Source: Actinomycetales bacterium | GTDB taxonomy: Bacteria > Actinomycetota > Actinomycetes > Nanopelagicales > Nanopelagicaceae | Length of the DNA stretch: 36,557 bases | NCBI GenBank assembly: GCA_007280395.1 | Contig: QYQH01000041.1 | Coordinates: 1 to 36,557, forward strand | Direction of reading: 5' to 3' | In this document: positions 9,305 through 20,163 of the stretch, piece after piece | Layout: every line of letters starts with the position of its first letter | Numbering within the stretch: position 1 is the first letter of the stretch | The notes under the pieces: generated by a model | The model's database searches: none | Told to the model about the DNA's origin: nothing | The model's input: the letters and a program-made list of their open reading frames with translations, nothing else | Position numbers and translations under genes: made by a program

Positions 9305-10207
9305 ATGATGTCCAAGGCGAATGAAACAGAAGTAGGCGGCGCGAGAGTTAAGCGCGGTATGGCTGAAATGCTTAAGGGCGGCGTCATCATGGACGTCGTA
9401 AATGTTGAACAAGCAAAGATCGCAGAAGATGCCGGAGCTGTAGCAGTAATGGCGCTAGAACGCGTACCCGCAGATATTCGGGCACAAGGTGGCGTATCCC
9501 GAATGTCGGATCCAGATATGATCGAAAAGATTCAAGCTGCGGTTTCTATTCCGGTAATGGCTAAAGTTCGAATAGGCCACTTTGCGGAAGCACAAATCCT
9601 GCAAACCTTAAACGTTGATTACATTGATGAATCTGAAGTTTTAACGCCAGCAGATTACGAACACCATATTAATAAGTGGAATTTCACAATTCCCTTTGTT
9701 TGTGGCGCAACAAATCTTGGCGAAGCGCTCCGTCGTATTAGCGAAGGCGCCGCGATGATCCGCTCGAAAGGCGAAGCTGGAACTGGTGATGTTTCAAATG
9801 CAACAACACATATGCGCAAAATCGGTGGCGAGATTCGTCGATTAACATCGATGCGTGAAGATGAACTTTATGTCGCAGCGAAAGAACTTCAAGCGCCGTA
9901 TGCCTTAGTAAAAGAAGTTGCCGAAACCGGAAAACTTCCAGTTGTTCTCTTCACCGCTGGAGGAATTGCAACACCTGCGGATGCAGCAATGATGATGCAA
10001 CTCGGTGCTGATGGAGTATTTATTGGATCGGGTATTTTTAAATCTGGCGATGCCGCAAAGCGCGCAGCAGCTTGCGTTAAAGCGACTACATATTTCACGG
10101 ATGCAAAGGTTGTTGCCGATGCTTCTCGCGGACTTGGCGAAGCGATGGTTGGGATTAACGTTGCAGACATTCCTGTCCCTCATCGATTGGCCGAGCGGGG
10201 CTGGTAA
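9305..10207 (+). CDS. pdxS: Pyridoxal 5'-phosphate synthase, PdxS subunit
   Basis: [56 protein letters not shown] and [30 protein letters not shown]. Followed by pdxT. Upstream GGGAG Shine-Dalgarno-like site. Confidence 0.98.
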   Translation: MMSKANETEVGGARVKRGMAEMLKGGVIMDVVNVEQAKIAEDAGAVAVMALERVPADIRAQGGVSRMSDPDMIEKIQAAVSIPVMAKVRIGHFAEAQILQTLNVDYIDESEVLTPADYEHHINKWNFTIPFVCGATNLGEALRRISEGAAMIRSKGEAGTGDVSNATTHMRKIGGEIRRLTSMREDELYVAAKELQAPYALVKEVAETGKLPVVLFTAGGIATPADAAMMMQLGADGVFIGSGIFKSGDAAKRAAACVKATTYFTDAKVVADASRGLGEAMVGINVADIPVPHRLAERGW

Positions 10208-10209
10208 GA

Positions 10210-10800
10210 ATGAAAGTTGGAGTATTAGCGCTCCAAGGTGATTTTCGCGAACATCTTTCCGCTTTAGGTGAATGTGGTGTTACGGGGAAGTTAGTTAAAA
10301 CCGCCTCTGAAATAGCGGAGATTGACGCCTTAATTATTCCGGGTGGCGAATCTACGACAATCAGTAAGTTAGCTAACTCCTTTGGTCTTTTTGATCTCAT
10401 CTCTAAGCGAATCACAGATGGCATGCCTACATATGGCTCTTGTGCCGGAATGATTCTGGTTGCAAAATCGATACTCGATCCAGCGTCGGGCCAGGAAACT
10501 TTCGGTGGAATCGATATGCAGGTCCGACGGAATGCATTTGGTCGACAGACTGAGTCTTTCGAAGTTGATCTAGAGTTGGTGGGAATTTCGGGTGCGCCTC
10601 TTCGTGGCGTATTCATACGTTCACCCTGGGTTGAAAGTTATGGTTCTGGCGTTGATGTACTTGGAAGCCTTGAAGTTGATGGCAAGAGCCATCCGGTAGC
10701 CGTTCAAGAGGGTCGAGTATTAGCCACATCATTCCACCCAGAGCTAACGGGAGATAATCGAGTTCACCGATACTTCCTAGAAGAGGTTTGTAATAAGTAA
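10210..10800 (+). CDS. pdxT: Pyridoxal 5'-phosphate synthase, PdxT glutaminase subunit
   Basis: MKVGVLALQGDFREHL, IIPGGESTTISKL, TYGSCAGMILVAK (nucleophile Cys), TSFHPELTGD. Confidence 0.97.
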   Translation: MKVGVLALQGDFREHLSALGECGVTGKLVKTASEIAEIDALIIPGGESTTISKLANSFGLFDLISKRITDGMPTYGSCAGMILVAKSILDPASGQETFGGIDMQVRRNAFGRQTESFEVDLELVGISGAPLRGVFIRSPWVESYGSGVDVLGSLEVDGKSHPVAVQEGRVLATSFHPELTGDNRVHRYFLEEVCNK

Positions 10801-10852
10801 TTCAAGATAAAGTACGTCCATTGATTTTGGAGGATTTATAGGGGGTTTCATC

Positions 10853-11602
10853 GTGTCAGGCCATTCCAAATGGGCAACGACTAAACACAAGAAGGCGATT
10901 ATTGATTCGCGTCGCGCAAAGAATTTTGCAAAGCTAATTAAGGGGATTGAAGTTGCGGCGCGAAATGGTGGAGCCGATATCTCGGGAAATCCAACCCTCT
11001 TTGACGCTATTGCTAAAGCTAAGAAAAGTTCGATGCCTGCGGACAATATTGATCGTGCCGTTAAGCGTGGCGCTGGTCTGGAATCCGGTGGGGCTGATTG
11101 GCAGACAATTATGTATGAAGGATACGGCCCAAGCGGTGTTGCTCTCTTAATTGAGTGCCTATCTGATAATCGAAATCGAGCAGCATCTGAAGTTCGCGTC
11201 GCTGTAACTCGCAATGGTGGAAACATGGCCGATCCAGGATCGGTTTCTTATATGTTCAACCGTAAAGGCGTCATTATTGTTTCAAAAGTTGATGGAATAA
11301 CCGAAGATAAGATTCTCGAACATGTTCTAGATGCCGGTGCTGAAGATGTAAGTGATCTCGGCGAGTCATTTGAAATTGTAAGCGAACCAAGTGACTTGGT
11401 TGCAGTAAGGACAGCGCTTCAAAGTGCGGGGATAGATTACGAATCGGCTGACACCTCATTCTTGCCATCAGTTTCAGTGCCACTTGATGCCGAAAGTGCC
11501 ACTAAAGTTTTTGCGCTGATTGATGCGATCGAAGAGTTAGATGACGTACAGAACGTCTTCGGAAACTTCGATGTATCTGATGAGGTTATGGCTACCCTCT
11601 AA
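10853..11602 (+). CDS. YebC/PmpR-family transcriptional/translational regulator
   Basis: [42 protein letters not shown]-terminus; located immediately before ruvC. GTG start. Confidence 0.96.
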   Translation: MSGHSKWATTKHKKAIIDSRRAKNFAKLIKGIEVAARNGGADISGNPTLFDAIAKAKKSSMPADNIDRAVKRGAGLESGGADWQTIMYEGYGPSGVALLIECLSDNRNRAASEVRVAVTRNGGNMADPGSVSYMFNRKGVIIVSKVDGITEDKILEHVLDAGAEDVSDLGESFEIVSEPSDLVAVRTALQSAGIDYESADTSFLPSVSVPLDAESATKVFALIDAIEELDDVQNVFGNFDVSDEVMATL

Positions 11603-11603
11603 G

Positions 11604-12143
11604 ATGCGCGTTCTTGGGGTCGATCCAGGTTTAACAAGGTGCGGTCTCGGAATTGTTGAAAATGGTACTGCTCAGAAATTAGTAATGGTTGGTGTTGGAG
11701 TCATACAAACATCAGCCGATCTCGAGCTCTCCCAGAGATTACTTGCACTTGAAACGGAATTGATAATTTGGATCAATGAGTATAAGCCAGATGTAATTGC
11801 AGTTGAGCGAGTTTTTTCCCAATTAAATATTCGTACCGCAATGTCGACCGGTCAGGCGGCTGGCGTTGCGTTGCTAATCGCAGCTAGATCTGGAATTCCA
11901 GTGGCGATGCATACTCCAACTGAAATAAAGGCTGCGGTCACGGGATCTGGCCGGGCAGATAAGAAACAAGTTGCTCTTATGGTTCAAAAATTGCTTTCGC
12001 TAAAAGAAATCCCAAAACCCGTTGATAGCACCGATGCGCTTGCCTTGGCCATCTGCCATCATTGGCGAGGTTCTGGAAATGCACGGATAGAAGCAGCGCT
12101 AACAAAAGAGCGAGCCCGACTAAAGAAAGTGGTCAAGAAATGA
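11604..12143 (+). CDS. ruvC: Holliday junction resolvase RuvC
   Basis: [61 protein letters not shown] at 11604; the earlier ORF start is an extension into yebC. Confidence 0.97.
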   Translation: MRVLGVDPGLTRCGLGIVENGTAQKLVMVGVGVIQTSADLELSQRLLALETELIIWINEYKPDVIAVERVFSQLNIRTAMSTGQAAGVALLIAARSGIPVAMHTPTEIKAAVTGSGRADKKQVALMVQKLLSLKEIPKPVDSTDALALAICHHWRGSGNARIEAALTKERARLKKVVKK

Positions 12144-12742
12144 TTGCCTCAGTTTCAGGTGTTGTGAAAGCGACAACGCTTAATTCTGCCGTAATTGAAG
12201 TAGGGGGAGTCGGGCTCCAAGTTTCACTACCAGCTCGTTATGCCGCCTCACTAAATGTCGGAACTCATGCCGAATTCTTCACGACCTTAGTTGTACGCGA
12301 AGATTCACTAACTCTTTTTGGTTTCGATCGCGCAAGTGCGCGTGATTTCTTTGAATTGCTGCAAACTGTTAGCGGTATCGGTCCTAAGGTCGCACAATCA
12401 GCGCTATCAATTTATGAACCTGAAGAAATTGCTAGCGCAATTGCGAGTGAAAATTCTGCCGCTCTAGAACGAATCCCTGGCTTAGGTAAGAAAGGTGCCC
12501 AGCGAGCAGTTCTTGAACTTAAAGATAAGGTAAATGATTTAGCGCTTTCAGCGAAGAGTACAAATACTTCAAAGTCACATTGGCGCACCCAACTACAGAG
12601 CGCATTGATCGGACTTGGATTTACCGCGCGAGATGCGGAAGCGACAATAGATAGCGTGGCTAGTGATCTTGGAGCAAAAATTGATGAGACCGATATTGCG
12701 CAGCTTCTTAAATTAGCGCTACAAAATCGGGGACGTGGTTAA
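12140..12742 (+). CDS. ruvA: Holliday junction branch migration protein RuvA
   Basis: [39 protein letters not shown], HhH segments [15 protein letters not shown] and [24 protein letters not shown] overlap with ruvC. Confidence 0.96.
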   Translation: MIASVSGVVKATTLNSAVIEVGGVGLQVSLPARYAASLNVGTHAEFFTTLVVREDSLTLFGFDRASARDFFELLQTVSGIGPKVAQSALSIYEPEEIASAIASENSAALERIPGLGKKGAQRAVLELKDKVNDLALSAKSTNTSKSHWRTQLQSALIGLGFTARDAEATIDSVASDLGAKIDETDIAQLLKLALQNRGRG

Positions 12743-12744
12743 CT

Positions 12745-13809
12745 GTGAGCGATGAGGTGCGAGTGATCGATTCAAATTCGGATAACTTTGAGAGATCGCA
12801 AGAGTTGGCGCTTCGACCAAAGAGCCTTGGGGAATTTGTAGGACAAAAACGAGTCGCAGATCAACTCGATCTCTTGTTATCCGCTGCTCGAAATAGAAAC
12901 GCACCAGCAGATCACGTACTGCTTTCTGGTCCTCCTGGTTTGGGTAAGACAACGCTCGCCATGATTATCGCCTCAGAGATGAGCGCTCCAATCCGAATTA
13001 CTAGTGGACCAGCGATTCAACATGCCGGAGATTTAGCTTCAATTCTCTCTTCACTTGTTGAGGGTGAAATCCTATTTCTAGATGAAATTCATCGAATGTC
13101 CCGACCCGCAGAAGAGCTTTTATATCTGGCGATGGAAGATTTTAGAGTTGATGTGATTGTAGGAAAGGGTGCAGGTGCAACAGCAATCCCATTAGAGCTG
13201 CCGCACTTCACGCTAGTTGGAGCCACAACTCGTGCCGGGCTTCTTCCAAGTCCGCTACGAGATCGTTTTGGATTTACTGCGCAGTTAGATTTCTACGAAG
13301 ATTCGGAAATTTCCGTAATTGTTAAACGAAGCGCAGATTTGATGGGAATTGAAATTGATAAAGCAGCAATCGAGGAACTTGGTTCTCGCTCTCGCGGAAC
13401 ACCGAGAGTTGCTAACAGATTGTTGCGGCGCGTTAGAGATTATGCGCAAGTGCACTCCAATGGGAAAGTAAGCGCCAAAGAAGCAAAAGCGGCGCTTGCG
13501 ATGTACGAGGTAGATGCAATTGGGTTGGATCGTTTGGATTTAGGAGTACTGGAAGCACTTGTAAAGAGATTCAACGGGGGACCTGTTGGCATTTCTACTT
13601 TGGCAATGGCAATCGGCGAAGAGTCCGAAACGATTGAGTCGCTAGCTGAACCATTTTTAGTTCGAATGGGTTTTATCTCAAGAACCCCGCGTGGGAGAGT
13701 TGCTACACCCGCTGGATTTGAGCATTTAGGCATGAAAGCGCCCATAGGTGCGCAAAATCTTGCTCAAAATCAGATTGGCCTTTTCGACACACCAGCCTCA
13801 GATGCCTAG
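12745..13809 (+). CDS. ruvB: Holliday junction branch migration helicase RuvB
   Basis: [19 protein letters not shown], Walker [13 protein letters not shown], Walker [50 protein letters not shown] start. Confidence 0.98.
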   Translation: MSDEVRVIDSNSDNFERSQELALRPKSLGEFVGQKRVADQLDLLLSAARNRNAPADHVLLSGPPGLGKTTLAMIIASEMSAPIRITSGPAIQHAGDLASILSSLVEGEILFLDEIHRMSRPAEELLYLAMEDFRVDVIVGKGAGATAIPLELPHFTLVGATTRAGLLPSPLRDRFGFTAQLDFYEDSEISVIVKRSADLMGIEIDKAAIEELGSRSRGTPRVANRLLRRVRDYAQVHSNGKVSAKEAKAALAMYEVDAIGLDRLDLGVLEALVKRFNGGPVGISTLAMAIGEESETIESLAEPFLVRMGFISRTPRGRVATPAGFEHLGMKAPIGAQNLAQNQIGLFDTPASDA

Positions 13810-13820
13810 ACTTGCGTCTC

Positions 13821-15368
13821 ATGTCTGCCCTTAATAATTCCCAGAGTCCTAAGGCTGTAAAGAGTTCAGCTAAATCAGCGAAGTCGATAGCAATCCTTGC
13901 GATTGGTTTAATTGTCTTTAGCGCCGTTGCCGTAATTCAAGGCGCGACTAAAATTAAATTAGGACTTGATCTTCGTGGCGGTACGAGCGTCACGCTTACT
14001 CCACGTGCGAGTGAAGGAACAAAGGTCACAACCGAGGCTATCGATCAAGCCGTTGCAATCATCCGACAACGCGTTAACTCACTTGGTGTTGCCGAGAGTG
14101 AAGTTGCAGCTCAAGGATCTGGAACAAATCGTCAAATAGTTATTTCAGTACCAGGACAAACTGGTGAAAAAATTGTGCAACTAGTTGGGCAAACCGCTGA
14201 ACTTCGCTTCCGCCAAGTTTTAGTTGAAGGCGCTCCAAGCGCAACTTCAGCAGCAGCTGATGCTAAAAGCGCAACGCTTCCATCGGGTGTAAATGCAGAA
14301 TTGAATGCAAAATATGCAGCGCTCGATTGCACGAAAAAAGAGAGCTTGCAAGGTGGATCAACCGAGTCCCCTGATATTGCAGTAGTAGGTTGCGACCGCG
14401 CTGGTACTCAAAAATATATTCTGGCGCCCGCACAAGTAGTAGGTAGCATGGTTTCAAAAGCTAGCGCCGCAATTGATCAACAGGGTGCCGCAGGTTGGTA
14501 TGTACTTCTCTCGTTCAATGGTGAAGGAACGAAGAAGTTTGGAGCGCTAACAACTTCGGTCACGACTTTAGCGGCGCCACAGAATCAAGTGGCAATTGTT
14601 CTTGATGGATTAGTTGTTTCGGCTCCAAGAATTAATGAAGCAATTAATGGAGGCAGCGCCCAAATTACTGGAAGTTTTAGCCAAGAAGAGGCTTCAAACT
14701 TGGCGAATGTTTTAAAATACGGAGCACTCCCTTTAGCTTTTGATCAGGGTGAAGTACTACAAGTTTCACCAACCCTTGGCGCTGATCAACTTCACGCAGG
14801 TTTGTTAGCTGGCCTACTTGGATTCTTGCTTGTCTTTCTTTATTCATTTATGTATTACAAGGGGTTAGGAATTGTCACTGTTGCCTCATTAATGATTGCT
14901 GCAGCGATCGCTTACCTCTCATTTTTGCTACTCGGTGAATGGATTGGATTCACCCTAACGCTAGCCGGCATAGCGGGTGCAATCGTGGCTGTCGGAATTA
15001 CAGCTGACTCTTTCGTTGTGTTCTTCGAGCGTTTGCGTGATGAAGTTCGCGAAGGTCGTTCACTTCGATCTGCTGTTGAAAGTGGCTGGGTGAAGGCTCG
15101 ACATACAATTGTTATCGCTGATACGGTTTCGATGATTGCTGCAGTGCTTCTCTACTTCTTCGCTGTTGGAGGAGTTCGCGGATTTGCGTTCACACTTGGG
15201 CTAACGACACTCATCGATCTTCTTGTTGTATTCGTCTTCACTCATCCGCTCGTCGCACTTCTTGCAAGAACTTCATTCTTTGCTAGTGGTCGTAAGTGGT
15301 CAGGATTCTCAGCCAAGAGTTTAGGCATGAAGATTAAAACCGATGGTTCAGCAGAGTTGAAGGGTTAA
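13821..15368 (+). CDS. secD: Protein translocase subunit SecD
   Basis: LGLDLRGGTSVTL motif, LGADQLHAGLLAGLLGFLLVFLYSFMYYKGLG, GIAGAIVAVGITADSFVVFFERLRDEVREG, downstream secF. Confidence 0.96.
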   Translation: MSALNNSQSPKAVKSSAKSAKSIAILAIGLIVFSAVAVIQGATKIKLGLDLRGGTSVTLTPRASEGTKVTTEAIDQAVAIIRQRVNSLGVAESEVAAQGSGTNRQIVISVPGQTGEKIVQLVGQTAELRFRQVLVEGAPSATSAAADAKSATLPSGVNAELNAKYAALDCTKKESLQGGSTESPDIAVVGCDRAGTQKYILAPAQVVGSMVSKASAAIDQQGAAGWYVLLSFNGEGTKKFGALTTSVTTLAAPQNQVAIVLDGLVVSAPRINEAINGGSAQITGSFSQEEASNLANVLKYGALPLAFDQGEVLQVSPTLGADQLHAGLLAGLLGFLLVFLYSFMYYKGLGIVTVASLMIAAAIAYLSFLLLGEWIGFTLTLAGIAGAIVAVGITADSFVVFFERLRDEVREGRSLRSAVESGWVKARHTIVIADTVSMIAAVLLYFFAVGGVRGFAFTLGLTTLIDLLVVFVFTHPLVALLARTSFFASGRKWSGFSAKSLGMKIKTDGSAELKG

Positions 15369-15372
15369 TAAT

Positions 15373-16443
15373 ATGAGTTCACTTTCAGGCATTGGCGGAC
15401 GGTTATATCGTGGTGAAACATCAATTGACTTCATTGGCAAGCGACGTCGTTGGTATGCCTTTTCGGGGATAATTATTATCATTTCGGCAATCACTCTTGG
15501 CACTCAAGGATTGCATTTAGGAATCGAATTTAAGGGCGGGTCTGAATTTTCGATTAGTAAAGCTGGAGCTACAGTTGAAGATGGTCGCGCTGCAATTGCT
15601 GCAGCTGGAGTTACAGGTGAAACTGTTGTTCAAAAGGTTGGAAACAATCGCTTGCGCATCCAAACCGGCGCTCTAGATTCATTTGCCGCGGTTAAATCTT
15701 CGCTTGCTCAAACATTTGGTGTGAATGTTGACGATATAGATACCCAAATTATTGGTCCATCTTGGGGTAAGGAAATCACAAAGAAAGCGCTGTACGGATT
15801 ATTTGGATTCATTCTTGTCGTAATGCTCTTCTTGACTGTGGCCTTCGAATCAAAGATGGCACTGGCCGCGATCATCGCAACTATCCACGACGTATTCATC
15901 ACCGTTGGAATCTATGCACTTGTTGGTTTTGATGTTACACCAGCTACGGTTATCGGCTTCTTAACGATCCTCGGCTATTCGCTTTATGACACAGTTGTAG
16001 TGTTCGATAAGGTTCGCGAGAATACTAAATCGATCACCAGTACTGGCAAGATCACATACTCTGCCGCTGCAAATCTAGCTGTCAATCAGACGCTAGTTCG
16101 TTCTTTCAATACCTCGCTGATTGCGCTTCTCCCAGTTGCTTCGATTCTTTTCGTAGGTGCAGGGTTACTTGGTGCAGGCACACTTAAAGATTTATCACTT
16201 GCGCTATTTATCGGTCTTGCTACAGGCACTTATTCTTCAATTTTCATTGCTACGCCAATCTTGGCTCAACTCAGAGAACGTGAACCTGCCATGCGCGCGC
16301 TAAGTAAGCGGGTCGCTCAACATGCACCTGGAGCAGTAACTCTTGAAGCAAAAGGTGGACTAAACGGATCTAACTCTGGCTCTGAAACTAAGGTTTCGTG
16401 GGCTAGAGGTCCTCGTAATCAACCTAAACGCAAAGGTCGCTAA
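15373..16443 (+). CDS. secF: Protein translocase subunit SecF
   Basis: HLGIEFKGGSEFSI, GPSWGKEITKKALYGLFGFILVVMLFL, ILGYSLYDTVVVFDKVREN. Confidence 0.96.
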   Translation: MSSLSGIGGRLYRGETSIDFIGKRRRWYAFSGIIIIISAITLGTQGLHLGIEFKGGSEFSISKAGATVEDGRAAIAAAGVTGETVVQKVGNNRLRIQTGALDSFAAVKSSLAQTFGVNVDDIDTQIIGPSWGKEITKKALYGLFGFILVVMLFLTVAFESKMALAAIIATIHDVFITVGIYALVGFDVTPATVIGFLTILGYSLYDTVVVFDKVRENTKSITSTGKITYSAAANLAVNQTLVRSFNTSLIALLPVASILFVGAGLLGAGTLKDLSLALFIGLATGTYSSIFIATPILAQLREREPAMRALSKRVAQHAPGAVTLEAKGGLNGSNSGSETKVSWARGPRNQPKRKGR

Positions 16444-16477
16444 TCTTTTAATTTCGGTTTAGCTCTTTCTGGCTAGT

Positions 16478-16483
16478 TAAGAT
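16478..16483 (+). promoter_or_regulatory. Putative -10 hexamer TAAGAT for relA; predicted +1 coincides with the A of ATG 16490 (leaderless)
   Basis: GTTAAGATAGAACTATG: hexamer ends exactly 7 nt before the start codon; no Shine-Dalgarno sequence. Confidence 0.55.
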
Positions 16484-16489
16484 AGAACT

Positions 16490-18661
16490 ATGAATCCGGT
16501 TCTAGACGTTCTAGCAAAGGCGCTCATTTCACATCACCCTGAGGCCTCTTTAATTGAACTAGAACGTGCCTACGATATTGCTGCTGACGCTCATGAAGGT
16601 CAACTTCGGAAATCCGGTGAGAAATATATAACTCATCCCTTGGCGGTCTCGGAAATTTTGGCTGAGATCGGTCTAGACCTTGAAACAATCATCGCTGCTT
16701 TATTGCATGACACCGTTGAAGATACGAAGTATTCATTAGTCGCACTTAAGAAGGATTTTGGAAAAGAAGTGGCCAATTTGGTTGATGGTGTTACGAAGTT
16801 AGATAAATTGAATTATGGCCCAACTGCTGAGGCTGAAACGCTGCGAAAAATGGTCATCGCAATGTCTCGAGATATCCGCGTACTTGTTATTAAATTAGCC
16901 GATCGGTTGCACAATGCCAGAACTTGGCAATTTGTTGAGATTGAATCTGCACAACGTAAAGCGCGTGAAACTTTAGATATTTATGCGCCACTTGCGAATC
17001 GATTAGGTATGAGCGCCATCAAGTGGGAGTTAGAGGATTTATCATTTAAATTCTTGGAACCTAAAATATATGATGAGATTGAAAGGTTAGTTCAAGAGCG
17101 AAGTCCCGCGCGAGAGGCTATGACAAGCGAGGTTTTGCAACTCGTTGCTAAGGATCTCAACGCCGATGGAATAACTGCAAAGGTTCTAGGTCGACAGAAG
17201 CACCTTTACAGCGTCTATCAAAAAATGGTTATCCGAGGTCGCGATTTCAATGAAATCTATGACTTAGTTGGTATTCGGGTCTTGGTGGAAAGTGTTCGAG
17301 ATTGCTATGCAGTCTTAGGAGCAATTCACGCAAGATGGAGTCCAATCCCAGGACGGTTTAAGGATTACATTGCAATGCCAAAATTTAATCTTTACCAATC
17401 ACTGCATACAACAGTCATAGGACCAAATGGCAGAGCTGTCGAAATTCAAATCCGAACTTTCGATATGCATGCGCGCGCAGAATATGGAATTGCGGCTCAT
17501 TGGAAGTATAAGTTGGCTTCGGTCGGAAAAGGCGCTACAAATAAACCAGAGATGATTTGGTTGAAACAATTACATGAATGGCAGCAGGAAACCGAGGATG
17601 TGGGCGAATTCCTTGACACTCTACGTTATGACCTCAGAACGCCAGAAGTATTTGTATTCACTCCGAAGGGGAGCGTTGTCGCTCTTCCATCAGGTTCCAC
17701 CCCTGTTGATTTCGCTTATTCGGTTCATACCGAAGTAGGAGATAGGTGTGTGGGTGCAAAGGTAAATGGAAAATTGGTTCCTTTGGAATCCATTCTTGCA
17801 AATGGTGATGTTGTTGAAGTTGTTACGAACAAGAGTCCAAATGCAGCCCCAAGTAGAGATTGGCTCAATTTTGTATCATCGCCGAGAGCGCGTTCAAAAA
17901 TCAAGGCCTGGTTCTCAAAAGAGCGCAAGGAAGAAGCCATCGATGCTGGCCGGGAATCAATTGCGCGTCAGATGAGAAAAGTTGGGCTACCTTTGCAGAA
18001 AATTTTTGCAGGTCAAGCATTTCTAGAACTGTCACACGATCTTCATTATCCAGATATTGAGAGCATGTATGCGGCTGTTGGTAATGGCCATATAAGTGCG
18101 CAATTTGTTATCGAAAAGTTAGTGGCAAACACGGATTTGCACGAACCAGATGCTGAGGTTGAAAGCCATTCAAATCCGGTGCATTCCTTTGAACATGTCA
18201 GGCGTAATTCATCTGGCATAGATGTTGAAGGTGCGGATGATGTTTTAGTGAAGTTGGCTCGCTGCTGCACACCAGTTCCAGGGGATGAAATTGTTGGATT
18301 TATCACCAGAGGCAGTGGCGTATCGGTGCATCGTAAAGATTGCATAAATGTTACAGATTTACGTGAACATCAAGGAGATCGCATAGTTTCTGTAAGGTGG
18401 AATAACTCGGCGAAAACCTCATTCTTGGTGAATATTCAAGTAGAAGCGCTAGATAGATCCCGCTTACTTTCTGACATAACTCGGACCCTTTCGGATCAAC
18501 ATGTAAATATATTGAACGCCGCAGTAAGCACTTCGAAAGATCGCACCGCGATATCGAGATTTACTTTCGAGATGGCAGATGCTTCGCATCTAGATGCAGT
18601 TCTAGCTAGCGTGAGATCAGTTGAAGGCGTTTACGATGTTTATCGCGTAACCAACAATTAA
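16490..18661 (+). CDS. relA: Bifunctional (p)ppGpp synthetase/hydrolase (Rel/SpoT homolog)
   Basis: HD-hydrolase HPLAVSEILAEIGLDLETIIAALLHDTVEDT, synthetase RFKDYIAMPKFNLYQSLHTTVIGP and HARAEYGIAAHWKYK, TGS domain, C-terminal ACT domain. Both catalytic motif sets look intact. Confidence 0.97.
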   Translation: MNPVLDVLAKALISHHPEASLIELERAYDIAADAHEGQLRKSGEKYITHPLAVSEILAEIGLDLETIIAALLHDTVEDTKYSLVALKKDFGKEVANLVDGVTKLDKLNYGPTAEAETLRKMVIAMSRDIRVLVIKLADRLHNARTWQFVEIESAQRKARETLDIYAPLANRLGMSAIKWELEDLSFKFLEPKIYDEIERLVQERSPAREAMTSEVLQLVAKDLNADGITAKVLGRQKHLYSVYQKMVIRGRDFNEIYDLVGIRVLVESVRDCYAVLGAIHARWSPIPGRFKDYIAMPKFNLYQSLHTTVIGPNGRAVEIQIRTFDMHARAEYGIAAHWKYKLASVGKGATNKPEMIWLKQLHEWQQETEDVGEFLDTLRYDLRTPEVFVFTPKGSVVALPSGSTPVDFAYSVHTEVGDRCVGAKVNGKLVPLESILANGDVVEVVTNKSPNAAPSRDWLNFVSSPRARSKIKAWFSKERKEEAIDAGRESIARQMRKVGLPLQKIFAGQAFLELSHDLHYPDIESMYAAVGNGHISAQFVIEKLVANTDLHEPDAEVESHSNPVHSFEHVRRNSSGIDVEGADDVLVKLARCCTPVPGDEIVGFITRGSGVSVHRKDCINVTDLREHQGDRIVSVRWNNSAKTSFLVNIQVEALDRSRLLSDITRTLSDQHVNILNAAVSTSKDRTAISRFTFEMADASHLDAVLASVRSVEGVYDVYRVTNN

Positions 18662-18664
18662 GAG

Positions 18665-19999
18665 CTAGTTGCTTTTGAAATCCGCCAGACCCTTTTGAGC
18701 CTCGGCTAGCCAAACTTTGCGAGCTTCTGCAGCCTCACGAGCAGTCTTTGCCTTTGCAGTGTTGCCTGCAGCTTCTGCCTTAGCGGCCTGTGCTTCATAA
18801 CCCGCGATTGCATCAACAAGTCCTTGAACAACATCATTTGCTCGAGCGATAGCAGTCGGGTCAGTGCGACGATTCTGCTCTTCAGTAAGCGTGTGAATTT
18901 CATCTTCCACTCGTGAAAGGCGGGTATCGAGTGCGGCCTTCTTGCTCCGTTCGGTCATGCCAATTTTCTGCCATTGCTCCATAAGGGCGCGGAAATTCTT
19001 CTTAGCGCTCTGTAAATCAGTTATCGGAAGAATCTCTTCGATCTTTACAATCAACTCGTCACGCTTTGCAAGATTCGCCGCCATTGTTACCTGGCGCTTA
19101 TCAAGATCACTATTTTTTGCAGCAAAGAATTGATCTTGCGCTGCTTTGAATCGGCCCCAAAGTTTGGCGTCCACACTCTGCTTGCCACGGCCAGATGCTT
19201 TCCATGCATCCATAAGCTCTTTAAATTTATTGGCAGTAGGGAGCCATTCCTTTGAAGTTGCTAGTGCTTCCGCCTGCTTAACGATTTCTTCCTTCTTGGC
19301 TGCAACCTCGTGTTGCACAGATTCGAGCGCCGCAAAGTGGGTACGACGGCGGTTATCGAATTTATTGCGAGAGGATGAGAACCGCTTCCAAAGTTCAGTA
19401 TCTGTTGTCTTATCTAGGCGGGGAGCTGCTTTCCATTCATCGAGAAGGACTTTAAGACGCTCGCTTGTAGCTTTCCAACTCTCCGAAAGTGCGAGAGATT
19501 CTGCTTCAGCAACTAACTTCTCTTTGACGATTAAGGAAGCTGCGCGCTTTGCTTCGCGCACTGCTGATTCAATATCTTTGCGCTCTTGATATGCGGCGCG
19601 GTGGTCTTCAATTAAATTTGGGATCTGGTCTACAGATGCAGCAAGAGTTGCGAGATCGCCAACGCCATTTAGATTTGCGACGGTATCGCGCAATTTCACG
19701 ACTGCTTGAGAGGCGTCGGATGGCACCATTGCGCCACTCTTGATACGAGCAGCAAGTAACGCTACTTCAGATGCGACTGCTTCAAACTTGCGAACGAAAT
19801 ATGCGAGCGCTTCTTCCGGGCTTTTGCCAGGATATGAGCCAACAGCTTTTTCACCGGATGGAGTTAGAACGTAAACAACACCATCTTGATCAACGCGACC
19901 AAATTTTGAAGGATCTCCGATTAGCGCGGATGCGGCACTTAGATTTGAATCGCCAGTTGTTACTGCTTGGGCAACTTCAGTTGGGTTGATATCCATCAT
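18665..19999 (-). CDS. DUF349-repeat protein
   Basis: Repeated W-x-F/WK-x-A ... LW-x-RF-x-A-x-x-x-F-x-x-R segments (ELWKRFSSSRNKFDNRR, KLWGRFKAAQDQFFAAKNS, WQKIGMTERS), coiled-coil composition. Convergent with relA. Confidence 0.9.
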   Translation of the reverse strand: MMDINPTEVAQAVTTGDSNLSAASALIGDPSKFGRVDQDGVVYVLTPSGEKAVGSYPGKSPEEALAYFVRKFEAVASEVALLAARIKSGAMVPSDASQAVVKLRDTVANLNGVGDLATLAASVDQIPNLIEDHRAAYQERKDIESAVREAKRAASLIVKEKLVAEAESLALSESWKATSERLKVLLDEWKAAPRLDKTTDTELWKRFSSSRNKFDNRRRTHFAALESVQHEVAAKKEEIVKQAEALATSKEWLPTANKFKELMDAWKASGRGKQSVDAKLWGRFKAAQDQFFAAKNSDLDKRQVTMAANLAKRDELIVKIEEILPITDLQSAKKNFRALMEQWQKIGMTERSKKAALDTRLSRVEDEIHTLTEEQNRRTDPTAIARANDVVQGLVDAIAGYEAQAAKAEAAGNTAKAKTAREAAEARKVWLAEAQKGLADFKSN

Positions 20000-20163
20000 G
20001 GTGATACTCGCTCGCTCTCATTGCGCGTTAGGTTCGCGGGGTTGCAAACCATCCGTTATGACTTATCTGATTAGTTTTGCGTGCGGGCTAAAGATACCCT
20101 TAACCGTTGAGATGGCAAAAGTGGTCTTGCGCAATTAGCCCCAATACGGGCCGCTCACGCGTG

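Noticed and set aside
10155-10616. 153-aa minus-strand ORF antisense to pdxT
   Set aside because: Shadow ORF opposite a well-supported pdxT; no independent evidence.
20095-20109. TACCCT hexamer 12 nt before TTG 20107 as a leaderless start for the MBL hydrolase
   Set aside because: The residues it would add (MRWQKWSCAISPNTGRSRV) do not look like the family N-terminus, so it was not counted with the leaderless examples.
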